DNA of 36,563 nucleotides from a bacterium. Lineage in GTDB: Bacteria; Gemmatimonadota; Glassbacteria; GWA2-58-10. Within the stretch, counting starts at the first letter, position 1; the number at the start of each line of letters is the position of its first letter. Shown piece by piece: positions 1 to 7,696 of this stretch. Below the pieces are notes generated by a model that saw only the letters and a program-made list of their open reading frames with translations, had not been told where the DNA came from and ran no database searches. The DNA is taken from contig JAJFUG010000055.1 in assembly GCA_021372515.1 (NCBI GenBank), positions 1-36,563 of the forward strand, in the 5' to 3' direction. The position numbers were made by a program, and so were the translations under genes.

Positions 1-670
1 ACACGAACGGCGCCAGCTTCTTGGTCCGGGCGGCCCAGGCCTCCCATTCGGCCCCGAACTGCTCGTGCAGAAGCTGGTCCTCGTCCCGGATGCGCCAGAG
101 CAGCACCAGGGCCATCCCACCCACCAGCGCCAGCCCGAGCCAGGAACGGAAAGTCAGCGCCACCCCGGCCATGTAGAGAATGATCCCGCTGTAGCGCGGA
201 TGGCGCAGCCAGCGGTACGGCCCGCCGGTTACGAGTGTATGCCCCTCCTGGATCGTCACCTCCACGCTGAACTGACGGCCCAGCGTGGCCTCGGCCCAGT
301 GGGTGATCCAGATACCCAGACAGTATGCGTTCAGACCCACCCAGCGCAGAGTCTCACCGCCGCCCAGCACCAGCACGCCCCGGCGGTCGCACCAGGGGGC
401 CAGCGGCATCAGGGCCAGCGAAAGGAGCATCAGAAGGAATATCGCCAGCCGCTGACGGCTCACGGTGCGCTCGCCTCGGGTCCAGCGTCCGGAATCCGGC
501 AGCCGGATAACGATCAGGGTGTGCAGCACCACCGTGAACACAACATACCACAGACGGGCCGGCTCACGGAGAAAAGCGCCCATGTCGCCGCCCCAGACCA
601 GCAGCGGCAGACCGATAAAAGTCACCAGACCGATCACCAGTTTGGACACCGCTTTGCCTGTCGAAGCCAT
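1..670 (-). CDS. Isoprenylcysteine carboxyl methyltransferase-like membrane methyltransferase (3' end cut off by window edge)
   Basis: The frame reads leftward from ATG at 668-670 to the window edge without a stop, about 223 codons. The start follows an AGGTGGGGG purine tract. The protein has about five hydrophobic segments (near residues 11-27, 40-55, 76-93, 110-125 and 163-192). Near the C-terminus is GGPYRWLRHPRYSG (residues 149-162), the arginine-histidine-proline signature of the ICMT/PEMT/NnrU-type membrane methyltransferases, followed by a conserved E..L...FG.E..AW segment (about 197-212). These enzymes use S-adenosylmethionine to methylate lipid or prenyl-like acceptors at the membrane; the substrate here cannot be told. 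Family members end shortly after this point, so only a few residues should be missing. It lies 122 bases downstream of the glycosylase gene and may be co-transcribed with it. Confidence 0.85.
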   Translation of the reverse strand, partial: MASTGKAVSKLVIGLVTFIGLPLLVWGGDMGAFLREPARLWYVVFTVVLHTLIVIRLPDSGRWTRGERTVSRQRLAIFLLMLLSLALMPLAPWCDRRGVLVLGGGETLRWVGLNAYCLGIWITHWAEATLGRQFSVEVTIQEGHTLVTGGPYRWLRHPRYSGIILYMAGVALTFRSWLGLALVGGMALVLLWRIRDEDQLLHEQFGAEWEAWAARTKKLAPFV

Positions 671-792
671 TTCCCCCACCTCGTCATTACCGTTCAGGCT
701 TTGGGTGCGCCCCGGCCAGAGCGTTGGGCGCGTAATCGGGACATAGGCACTTAAGACAGCAGAGGGGGGTGAACCATGATTCGGTCTTACAC

Positions 793-1647
793 TCACTCTT
801 TTTTCGGCGGGCGGAACACCTCCCCGCTGGAGGGCCGTCCGCCCAGACGGTCGTACTCGGTGCGGGCCAGGAGCATGTCCTCCCAGGTGTCGCGCTTGTA
901 CTCCGGGTTGCGCAACAGGGCCGCCGGGTGATAGGTGCTCACCACGCTGATCCCGTTATAGCTGACCACCCGGCTGCGCAGCGCACGCATCGAGTCCTGG
1001 CGGCCGTGGAAAAAATAGGCGCTGTGACGGCCCAGGGTCACGATCACCTTGGGACGGATCAGCTCGATCTGCCGCAGCAGATAGGGGTTGCAGGCGGCGA
1101 TCTCGGTCTCCAGCGGGTCACGGTTGCCGGGTGGGCGGCACTTGACCATGTTGGCGATATACACCTCCTCGCGCCGGAAACCGACCGAGGCGATGATCTT
1201 AGTCAGGAGCTGGCCGCTCGCGCCCACGAAAGGCAGGCCCTGACGGTCCTCCTCGGCGCCCGGGCCCTCGCCCACGAACATCAGGTCGGCCTGCGGGTCG
1301 CCCGCGCCGAACACGAAATTGGTCCGCCCCTTGTGCAGCTCGCAGAGCTTGCAGCCCGAAATCCGTTTCCCAAACGCCTCCAGGGACTCCTCTGGCGTTG
1401 ACGCGGCCTGCGGCTGCGTATCCGGAGAGGCTATGGGCTGTTTCACTTCAGACGGTTCGACTGTCCGTGCCGCCTCGTCCGCGGGACCGGCCTGCGCAGC
1501 CTCGACTGCCGGGTTTGCCTGTGTCGGCTGCGGGGCTGTGGCCGGGGTCTTTCCGGCCTCGGGCAGGAACACGAAAGTCTCGCCCGCGGCCTGGACCTGC
1601 TTGAGCCAGGCCAGGGCCAGATCACGGATGTCCGTATCCCCGCTCAC
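793..1647 (-). CDS. Family 4 uracil-DNA glycosylase (Fe-S type)
   Basis: This 284-residue protein removes uracil from DNA, starting base-excision repair of deaminated cytosine. The catalytic domain starts near residue 96. It shows the family 4/5 motif GEGPGAEEDRQGLPF (126-140) and the C-terminal motif HPAALLRNP with His240. Four cysteines at 99, 102, 170 and 186 are spaced as the 4Fe-4S ligands of the family. The first 95 residues are unusual: a short helical piece followed by a proline/alanine/glutamate-rich linker with no recognisable fold. Related proteins in some bacteria carry a similar extension, and phage SPO1 polymerase was once annotated with the same domain, but this gene has only the glycosylase domain. 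The start codon overlaps the coaBC stop by four bases (ATGA), so translation is probably coupled. Confidence 0.93.
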   Translation of the reverse strand: MSGDTDIRDLALAWLKQVQAAGETFVFLPEAGKTPATAPQPTQANPAVEAAQAGPADEAARTVEPSEVKQPIASPDTQPQAASTPEESLEAFGKRISGCKLCELHKGRTNFVFGAGDPQADLMFVGEGPGAEEDRQGLPFVGASGQLLTKIIASVGFRREEVYIANMVKCRPPGNRDPLETEIAACNPYLLRQIELIRPKVIVTLGRHSAYFFHGRQDSMRALRSRVVSYNGISVVSTYHPAALLRNPEYKRDTWEDMLLARTEYDRLGGRPSSGEVFRPPKKE

Positions 1648-2873
1648 GGCTTGCCTTTCCCGGCGTGCCGCGCTGCCGCCAGCTCCAGCACCCGCGCGGC
1701 CACCTCATCTTTGTCCAGCAGGGGCAATTCGGTCCGCGCGCCGGCAGAGTCCAGCACTGTCACCCGGTTGGTCTGTACGGCGAAACCCGCGCCCATCTCG
1801 AGCGGATTGTTGACCACGATCAGGTCGATCCCCTTGCGGCGCAGCTTGTCCAGGGCGTTGCGCTCCTCATCCGCGGTCTCCACGGCAAAGCCCACCACTG
1901 TGGCGCCGCTCTTGCGGTGCTGCGCGGCCCAGGCCAGGCTGTCCGGGCTCTGGCGCAGGCGCAGCGTGAGTTCCGCGTCCGGGGAGGATTTCTTGATTTT
2001 ATGCGCCTGCGGCCCCTCCGGAGTCCAGTCGCCCACCGCGGCCGCCATCACGACAATATCCGCCTGCGGGGCGCGGGCCTGGACCGCGGCGAAAAGCTGC
2101 TCCGCGCTCACTATGTCCATGCGCTCCACTCCCAGCGGGGTGTCCAGGCTTACCGGGCCAGTGATCAACTCCACCCGCGCGGCCCCCAGGCGCACCGCGG
2201 CGCGGGCCAGGGCGAAACCCATCCGGCCGCTGGAGGGGTTGCTGATATAGCGCACCGGGTCGAGCGCCTCACGGGTCGGACCCGCGGTGACCAGTACAAT
2301 GAGGCCCTCCAGGGTCTCGGCCGCGCCCAGCACCTGGGCGATTTTCTCCATGATCCGCTCGCGGTCCGGCAGCCGCCCGGTGCCTTCCGTGCCGCAGGCC
2401 AGGTAGCCGCTCTCGGGATGCAGAAGGTGCACGCCGCGGCGCTTAAGAAGCTCCAGGTTGGCGCGTGTGGCCGGGTGCTCGTACATACGGGTGTTCATCG
2501 CCACCACGGCCAGGGTCGGGCAGTCGCACGAGATGTAGGTGGTGGAGAGCAGGTCATCCGCGATCCCGTGGGCCATCTTGGCCAGGATATTGGCCGTGGC
2601 CGGGATTACGACCAGCAGCTCGGCGAAATCGGCCAGCCGCACGTGGTCGATCCCGCCCGGGTCGGCCGGGGCGAAAGTGCCCGTGTAGACCGGGTGGCCG
2701 GACAGGGCCTGCAACGTGAGCGGGGCCACGAACTCGCAGGCGTTGCGGGTCATCAGAACCCGCACCTCGGCTCCGGCCTGGACCAGACGGCTGACCAGGT
2801 CGCAGCTCTTGTAGCAGGCGATCCCGCCGCTCAGACCCACCAGGATACGCCGTCCGGCGAACTGTTTATACAT
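1644..2873 (-). CDS. coaBC: Bifunctional phosphopantothenoylcysteine decarboxylase / phosphopantothenate-cysteine ligase
   Basis: The protein carries out two consecutive steps of coenzyme A synthesis: ligation of cysteine to 4'-phosphopantothenate, then decarboxylation to 4'-phosphopantetheine. The N-terminal FMN-dependent CoaC half shows GLSGGIACYK (13-22), His77, PATAN (91-95), the AMN motif with Asn127, and Cys160 in ACGTEGTGRLPD. The CoaB half begins near 190 with VTAGPTREALDPVRYISN and continues through a Rossmann-like nucleotide-binding region with HKIKKS. I chose ATG at 2871-2873 because GGAGGT sits six bases upstream and the protein then begins exactly where family members do (MYKQFAGRRILVG). 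An in-frame ATG at 2927 would add 18 residues with no homologous look. Length with this start is 409 residues, usual for the family. The gene is followed by the overlapping glycosylase gene. Confidence 0.96.
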   Translation of the reverse strand: MYKQFAGRRILVGLSGGIACYKSCDLVSRLVQAGAEVRVLMTRNACEFVAPLTLQALSGHPVYTGTFAPADPGGIDHVRLADFAELLVVIPATANILAKMAHGIADDLLSTTYISCDCPTLAVVAMNTRMYEHPATRANLELLKRRGVHLLHPESGYLACGTEGTGRLPDRERIMEKIAQVLGAAETLEGLIVLVTAGPTREALDPVRYISNPSSGRMGFALARAAVRLGAARVELITGPVSLDTPLGVERMDIVSAEQLFAAVQARAPQADIVVMAAAVGDWTPEGPQAHKIKKSSPDAELTLRLRQSPDSLAWAAQHRKSGATVVGFAVETADEERNALDKLRRKGIDLIVVNNPLEMGAGFAVQTNRVTVLDSAGARTELPLLDKDEVAARVLELAAARHAGKGKP

Positions 2874-2954
2874 GTATGCACCTCCCGCCGTAAAACAAGA
2901 CGGCTGGTCTGGTTTCACTTCAGTCATTCATTGGTTTTTCTTTACACACCCCGT

Positions 2955-3061
2955 CCCCCGCTGAAGCGGGGGCCACCCCTCTTTTAAGAGGGGATTAAAA
3001 CCGATGCCGCACGCACCCGCGGGTGCGTCCCAAAATCTGTCGGGCACGGCATGCCGTGCCC
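2955..3061. repeat. Cluster of four consecutive palindromes between gmk and coaBC
   Basis: Four separate inverted repeats follow one another: CCCCCGCT-GA-AGCGGGGG (2955-2972), CCCCTCTT-TT-AAGAGGGG (2976-2993), the perfect palindrome ACGCACCCGCGGGTGCGT (3011-3028) and the perfect palindrome GGGCACGGCATGCCGTGCCC (3042-3061). The last has a close relative at 12110-12129. They resemble the short REP-type palindromes that accumulate in intergenic DNA of many bacteria. In a leftward transcript from gmk they would form successive hairpins, so they may also separate gmk from coaBC expression. No T-rich tract typical of an intrinsic terminator follows any of them. Confidence 0.8.
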
Positions 3062-3104
3062 CTATATCACGGCGAGGGCTTTAAGCAAACCCCACGGCCC
3101 CGGC

Positions 3105-3788
3105 TCATTTCTCGTACAGTAGACTTCGCACCACGGCGTAGGGGTCGGCCAGGCGTTTCACGCGGTGCTCCTCGGCCTCGATTATGGCCCGCACCGCGGC
3201 CACGCTTCGCTCCAAGTCATCATTGAGCACCAGGTAGTCGAAATACGGCAGGCGGCGGATCTCCTCGCGGGCGTTGGCCAGACGGCGCTCCAGGGTGGCC
3301 GGGTCCTCAGTGCCGCGGGAGCGCAGGCGTCGCTCCAACTCCTCCATGCTGGGCGGGGCCAGGTAGATGAACACCCCGGCGCGGCAGGTGTGGCGCAACT
3401 GCTCCGCCCCCTGCACATCCACGTCCATCACCACGTGCCTGCCCGCGGACAGGTTCTGCTCGATCTGGCTTTTCAGGGTGCCGTAGAGATGATCGTGCAC
3501 CACGGCCCACTCGGCGAACTCGCCCGCCTCCAGCCGCTGACGGAACTCACCCTCAGCCAGGAAAAAGTAATCCTTCCCCTCCACCTCTCTGTCGCGCCGC
3601 GGCCGGGTGGTGGCCGAGACCGAGTAGTGCAGCCGGCTGTCGGACTCCAACAGGCGGCGGATCACCGTGGTCTTGCCCGCCCCGCTGGGCGCGGTTATCA
3701 CTATCACCAGACGGATCTCCTCCGGCCGCGCCCGGCCTGTATCCAAACCCGGACAAGTCTGTTCGGTCACCGTTTCCCTTTCAGGCAT
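3105..3788 (-). CDS. gmk: Guanylate kinase
   Basis: Phosphorylates GMP to GDP with ATP, an essential nucleotide salvage and synthesis step in the cytoplasm. The P-loop TAPSGAGKTT is at residues 32-41, followed by the GMP-binding region with SVSATTRPRR and KDYFF, then AVVHDHLYGTLKSQIEQ, VVMDVDVQGAEQLR and a lid with RLRSRGTED, all as in Gmk. The 227-residue length is slightly above the usual 200-210 because of an acidic N-terminal extension of about 20 residues. The ATG at 3788 has GAGG six bases upstream. The gene follows an unknown membrane-protein gene by eight bases and yicC before that, the common yicC-gmk neighbourhood. Confidence 0.96.
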   Translation of the reverse strand: MPERETVTEQTCPGLDTGRARPEEIRLVIVITAPSGAGKTTVIRRLLESDSRLHYSVSATTRPRRDREVEGKDYFFLAEGEFRQRLEAGEFAEWAVVHDHLYGTLKSQIEQNLSAGRHVVMDVDVQGAEQLRHTCRAGVFIYLAPPSMEELERRLRSRGTEDPATLERRLANAREEIRRLPYFDYLVLNDDLERSVAAVRAIIEAEEHRVKRLADPYAVVRSLLYEK

Positions 3789-3796
3789 GCTTGCCT

Positions 3797-4387
3797 CTAT
3801 CGAATCCGCTCCGTGTGTCGCAGCTCGTTATCCGTGTCTTTTTGGAACAAGGCTCCAGCGTTGATCTTGCCTGGCAGAAGCGCGCCGGGCCAAAGCCCCG
3901 GTGTGTGCAGCACCGCCACCGGCTCGCCCAGGACCCACGCTTTCTCGAAATACTCCACGCTGGCGTGGTCCACCACGTCATACAATGTGCACCCGCTGCC
4001 CGGCCCCCCCGGGCCGAGCTTCACCCAGACCACGAACAGCCGGCGGTAATTGCCCTCTTTCATCTGGATTTTCTGCATCCCGGACACATAGCCCTCGGCC
4101 AACCGTCCCCGGGCCAGGATAGTGCGGGTGTGCAGCAGCGAAAACAGCGCCCAGACGAGGGGCAGAAAGAACGGCGCGCACTCCTGCCAACGCATGGGGG
4201 AACCCATATATTTCGCGACCGCGGCCAGAGCGCCGAAAATTGTCATGACCAGGAGCACGATCAGCGCCAGCGGGTTGACCAGACGTTTCCACATCCCGGC
4301 CGGAACTTCACGCGGCGCGGGACGGTTGAAAAATTCGAGCAGAGACGCCTTGCCGCCGCCTGCCAGCCTGAACCCGCCCAGCTCCAT
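3797..4387 (-). CDS. Unknown protein with two membrane helices, between yicC and gmk
   Basis: I do not recognise a family. The start at 4387 is set by AGGAGG seven bases upstream, giving 196 residues; an upstream in-frame ATG at 4417 lacks such a site. The sequence has a short N-terminal cytoplasm-like stretch and two hydrophobic segments (about 37-59 and 71-86) with a short loop between them. A soluble C-terminal part of about 110 residues follows, containing KIQMKEGNYRRLFVVWVKL and a glycine/proline-rich turn GPGGPGSG. The C-terminal part looks beta-rich and mentions no obvious catalytic residues. It is sandwiched tightly between yicC (43 bases) and gmk (8 bases), so it is surely co-transcribed with them. 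This position is often occupied by remA/DUF370 or nothing in other bacteria. Confidence 0.85.
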   Translation of the reverse strand: MELGGFRLAGGGKASLLEFFNRPAPREVPAGMWKRLVNPLALIVLLVMTIFGALAAVAKYMGSPMRWQECAPFFLPLVWALFSLLHTRTILARGRLAEGYVSGMQKIQMKEGNYRRLFVVWVKLGPGGPGSGCTLYDVVDHASVEYFEKAWVLGEPVAVLHTPGLWPGALLPGKINAGALFQKDTDNELRHTERIR

Positions 4388-4430
4388 CCCGAAGCCTCCT
4401 GTTGCAGTGAAAGTCAAGGGCCCGCAGCGG

Positions 4431-5309
4431 CTACTCCATGTTCTCCACTTGCTCGCGGATACGCTCCAGCTCTTCTTTCAGCCCCACCACCAACTGTGCG
4501 ATGGAGGCGTCGTTGGCTTTGGAGCCCACTGTATTGACCTCGCGGTTCAGCTCCTGGATCAGGAAATTCAGACGCCGTCCCACCGCGCCGCCCTGGGACA
4601 GGGCCTGGCGCAGGGCCTCCAGGTGGCTGCGGAAACGCACCTGCTCCTCGCTGATGTCCCACTTGTCGGCATAGATCGTGATCTCCTGGACGAGGCGGGC
4701 CGGGTCCGGCTCGGCCACGCCCTCCAGGGCGGCGGTGACTTTCTCGCGCAGACGGGCGGTCAGGCGCTCCAGGCGCTGCGGCCCCTGCACGGCGATCTCG
4801 TCCATCACCGCGGACATGCTCCCCAGGCGGGCCAGGATGTCGGCGGCCAGGTTGTCCCCCTCGCGGCCGCGCATCTCGACCAGACGGTCGAGGGCCTCGT
4901 TCAAAGCGGCCTCGAGCACGGGACGGGCGGCCTGCTCATCCACCTCGCGCGCCTGCAGGCTGAAAATCTCGGGCAGACGGCAGAGCGTGTCGAGGTTCGG
5001 CTCGCCCTCCACCCCCAGCTGGCTCATCCGCTGCAGAATCTGACGGTAGCGCAGCAGCAGGGGCTCGTTGAGCGTGGGCAGACGGTCGCTGTCCTCGGCG
5101 CGCTCCCAGTTCACGTTCACGCTTACCGAGCCGCGCTGCACGCGGGCCTTGATTGTCTCGCGCACCAGGGACTCCAGGTTGTTCAGCGCGCGCGGCAGGC
5201 GGATCGAAATGTCGGTGAAGCGGTGGTTGACGCTTCGCACCTCGACCGTGAATGTCCCGCCCTCGAAAGTGGTGTCGGCCCGTCCGAACCCGGTCATGCT
5301 TAGTATCAT
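4431..5309 (-). CDS. yicC: YicC family endoribonuclease
   Basis: The protein begins MILSMTGFGRADTTFEGG and continues with EVRSVNHRFTDISIRLPR, both hallmarks of the YicC N-terminal domain. It ends with the conserved acidic/helical C-terminal domain (DUF1732) containing LNFLIQELNREVNTVGSKAND and a final EQVENME. Length is 292 residues, normal for the family. Members are metal-dependent endoribonucleases; E. coli YicC targets small RNA. The gene sits upstream of gmk as in many genomes. It starts 42 bases after the lipoprotein gene. Confidence 0.95.
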   Translation of the reverse strand: MILSMTGFGRADTTFEGGTFTVEVRSVNHRFTDISIRLPRALNNLESLVRETIKARVQRGSVSVNVNWERAEDSDRLPTLNEPLLLRYRQILQRMSQLGVEGEPNLDTLCRLPEIFSLQAREVDEQAARPVLEAALNEALDRLVEMRGREGDNLAADILARLGSMSAVMDEIAVQGPQRLERLTARLREKVTAALEGVAEPDPARLVQEITIYADKWDISEEQVRFRSHLEALRQALSQGGAVGRRLNFLIQELNREVNTVGSKANDASIAQLVVGLKEELERIREQVENME

Positions 5310-5351
5310 CGGAGAAATCGCCTTTCAGAAGAATTGGCCTGTATCGGTATT

Positions 5352-6128
5352 TCAGCGTCCGGTCCCGGCCGGCGGCGCGGGCACTGCGGAGCCACGGTCG
5401 TAACGGGGCAGGAAAAAAGCGCACAGCGCCGTCCCGGCCCCGCTTTCACTGCGCACGCTGAACTTATAGCTGTGGACGCCGGGCAAGGTCTTGACCACGA
5501 AAACCCCCGGGTACGAGACCCGCACCCCGGCCTGGCCGTAGATGCCGTTCTGGTTGTTGGGCAGGGTCTCGAAACGCACCTCGCCCAGATTGCTCTCGTC
5601 CTCACGCACCAGCACGGTGTAGGTGGCCTTTTCCAGGGGCGAGGCAGGCCCGGCCGGAAAACAGACCATACTGATCACGATCAGCTCGACCGGCCCGTCC
5701 AGCTGCACCTCCAGCGGGCGCTCGACCGGCGCCCGGTAGAACAGCTCGCCCTCCCAGCGCGAGTCTGGGCTCGCGATCACCACCCGTTCGGTCTGGCCGA
5801 GGGCCGGGACGAACTGGAGCGCGGTAAGAGTATCCAGCATCTGGTCCGGCAGGCGCTCGAGCACATCCGGCGGCACCTGGCGCTCGCCCAGGCCGAGAAA
5901 GTCGAGCGTGGCCTGGGTGCCATCCACCGTGCGGTCACCGGTCCAGGTGACAGCCTTGCGGCTGCCCTTGTAGGTGCCCTTGCCCAGCAGCGCTCCGGTC
6001 CGCGCCGTTTGCAGGGCGGCGATCCTGGCCCCGTAGGCCACTGCGCCCGCCCCGGCATCCCGGCCGCTGCGCAGGACCGAGCAACCGGCCAGCGCCAGCA
6101 GGATCAATGTAAACAGTCCCCCGATCAT
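5352..6128 (-). CDS. Unknown lipoprotein
   Basis: Begins with a short basic-free N-terminus, a hydrophobic stretch and the lipobox LAGC, so the mature protein should be lipidated at Cys16 (counting from ATG 6128). About 240 residues follow, with alternating hydrophobic patterns suggesting a beta-rich fold, and an internal segment GTYKGSRKAVTWTGDRTVDGTQ soon after the lipidated N-terminus. No family is recognised. ATG at 6128 has a GGGGGG tract six bases upstream; ATG at 6146 would add MTGGNK and has GGAGG at ten bases, so either start is possible. The tail SAVPAPPAGTGR is a disordered end. It lies in the leftward run between the thioesterase and yicC. Confidence 0.85.
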   Translation of the reverse strand: MIGGLFTLILLALAGCSVLRSGRDAGAGAVAYGARIAALQTARTGALLGKGTYKGSRKAVTWTGDRTVDGTQATLDFLGLGERQVPPDVLERLPDQMLDTLTALQFVPALGQTERVVIASPDSRWEGELFYRAPVERPLEVQLDGPVELIVISMVCFPAGPASPLEKATYTVLVREDESNLGEVRFETLPNNQNGIYGQAGVRVSYPGVFVVKTLPGVHSYKFSVRSESGAGTALCAFFLPRYDRGSAVPAPPAGTGR

Positions 6129-6183
6129 TTTATTCCCCCCTGTCATTTAGATAAGCCCTCCAGGGCATCCGGGGGTGCGACTG

Positions 6184-6636
6184 CTAATGGCCGGTCCTTT
6201 CCAGGCTGCCGGCTGTCAACTTCTCATCCGTGCGATCCAGTGCACGGTCCAGCGCTTCGTACAGATCGGGTGGCAGCTTGCGCACTTTCATCAGTCTGTC
6301 CGTGCAGATATGCTCGGTCACTCCAGTGACCATCAGTTCCTCGGCCTTGAGCACGCGGTACCCGAACACCACCTTGCGGCTCTGAAGGCGGGTCAGGCGG
6401 GTGACAACGGTCAGACGGTCCTCGTAACGGCAGGGGCCGAGCAGCCGCATCGAGGTCTCACACAGGGGGAACAGCACCCCGCTCTCCTCCAGCTCCCCGT
6501 AAGGGAAACCCAGCTCGGCCAGGAAATCGGTCCGGCCCACCTCCATCCAGACCAGATAGTTGGCGTGGTAAACAACACCCATGCGGTCGGTCTCGGCGTA
6601 GCGCACCGTTATTTGCGAGCTTGTCTCGAACGGCAC
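6184..6636 (-). CDS. Acyl-CoA thioesterase, hotdog fold (YbgC/4HBT family)
   Basis: A 150-residue single-domain hotdog protein. It carries VRYAETDRMGVVYHANYLVW (11-30), in which Asp17 and the YHANY segment form the 4-hydroxybenzoyl-CoA thioesterase / YbgC active site. Such enzymes hydrolyse acyl-CoA thioesters in the cytoplasm; YbgC is linked to phospholipid metabolism and the Tol-Pal system in proteobacteria, but no tol or pal gene is adjacent here. The start is GTG at 6636 with GGAGG five bases upstream. It follows the LytM peptidase gene by 13 bases, so the two are almost certainly co-transcribed. Confidence 0.9.
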   Translation of the reverse strand: MPFETSSQITVRYAETDRMGVVYHANYLVWMEVGRTDFLAELGFPYGELEESGVLFPLCETSMRLLGPCRYEDRLTVVTRLTRLQSRKVVFGYRVLKAEELMVTGVTEHICTDRLMKVRKLPPDLYEALDRALDRTDEKLTAGSLERTGH

Positions 6637-6649
6637 AGTCCCTCCCGGT

Positions 6650-7495
6650 TCATTCCAGTCTCAGATCGAGCAGGCTCTTCGGGTTGATCCGGGCGTTGCG
6701 GTAGCGTATCCCCCAGTGGAGGTGCGCTCCGTTGACCCGCCCCGTGGCCCCAACCGCACCGATCACCTGGCCCTGCCCAACCGTATCTCCCTGCGCCACA
6801 TCCACCCGGCTGAGGTGGAAATACATGCTGATCAGACCGAAACCGTGGTCGATATAGACACTGTTGCCGCTGAAAAAGAAATCCCCGGTCGCGATCACCC
6901 GCCCGGCGGCGGTGGCTTTCACCGGTGTGCCGGACTCGGCAGTGATATCCACCCCGGTGTGCGGGCTGCGCGGTGCACCGTTGAGTATCCTGCGGTTGCC
7001 GAAGCGGTTCATCTGTCCATCGATGGGCGCGATGAACCGGTCGCTCCAGTAGCGCCGGTTCTCCCAGCGCGACCAGCAACTGTCCCGGTAGGCATCCTCC
7101 CGTTTTATCCGGGCCTGGGCCGCCGTGTCCGGGAACACTTTTTCGGGTGGGAGGGTGACCCTCTGCACCGGGAATTTACCGTCCACCACCCGCACCCAGC
7201 GCCGCACGGTTTTCGCCTCGGGCCCCTGCCCCAAGCGGACCTGGACCGGACGCCGTCCGGGACGCGCCTCCATGTCCACTCCCAGCAGAGCGTAACACCG
7301 GTCGCCCTCGCGGACCACCGGCGCCGGGGCGCCGTCGAAGCTCACCGCAACCGTATCGGTCTGCCCGCTGCCTCGCACCTCCAGGCAGAAGATCCCACCC
7401 TGGGGGACCAGGCTGTCGGAAAGACTCACGCTCACCGGGACTGCGCCAGCCACGGCCGAAACAAGAATCGGGGCCAGTGCTGTCAAAAAGCTCAA
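6650..7495 (-). CDS. Secreted M23 (LytM-type) metallopeptidase with intact zinc site
   Basis: Predicted periplasmic peptidoglycan endopeptidase. The C-terminal LytM domain keeps the zinc and catalytic motifs: HTGVD (His179, Asp183) and HLHWG (His258, His260). The N-terminal part has a hydrophobic signal-like stretch and a beta-rich region (about 25-110) resembling the immunoglobulin-like domain found in front of some M23 peptidases. The likely start is TTG at 7495, preceded by AGGAG at six bases; it places the signal peptide at the very N-terminus (SFLTALAPILVSAVAGAVP). An in-frame ATG at 7558 would add 21 polar residues and has no ribosome-binding site. It heads the leftward group ending at gmk. 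Confidence 0.9.
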   Translation of the reverse strand: MSFLTALAPILVSAVAGAVPVSVSLSDSLVPQGGIFCLEVRGSGQTDTVAVSFDGAPAPVVREGDRCYALLGVDMEARPGRRPVQVRLGQGPEAKTVRRWVRVVDGKFPVQRVTLPPEKVFPDTAAQARIKREDAYRDSCWSRWENRRYWSDRFIAPIDGQMNRFGNRRILNGAPRSPHTGVDITAESGTPVKATAAGRVIATGDFFFSGNSVYIDHGFGLISMYFHLSRVDVAQGDTVGQGQVIGAVGATGRVNGAHLHWGIRYRNARINPKSLLDLRLE

Positions 7496-7696
7496 AACAC
7501 TCTCCTGTGGTCCAGCCCGCTCACGCGCGGACAGGTGGGAATTTTCAGTCCTCGGCATACATAATATAAAAACCCGGCGCGCTTTATTAAAGGTTAATCC
7601 CGCGAGTCAATCCATGCTTCGGCCAAATCAGTTGCCCGTGGCGGGGGAAAGCGCTAAGTTTTGAGGAGCTCAAACACCGATTACGACGGAGGATGG

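Noticed and set aside
65-754. Plus-strand open frame of 229 codons at the left edge
   Set aside because: Antisense to the ICMT-like gene, whose membrane segments and RHP motif are convincing.
2945-3065. Palindrome cluster considered as a CRISPR array
   Set aside because: The four palindromes differ in sequence and there are no regular spacers.
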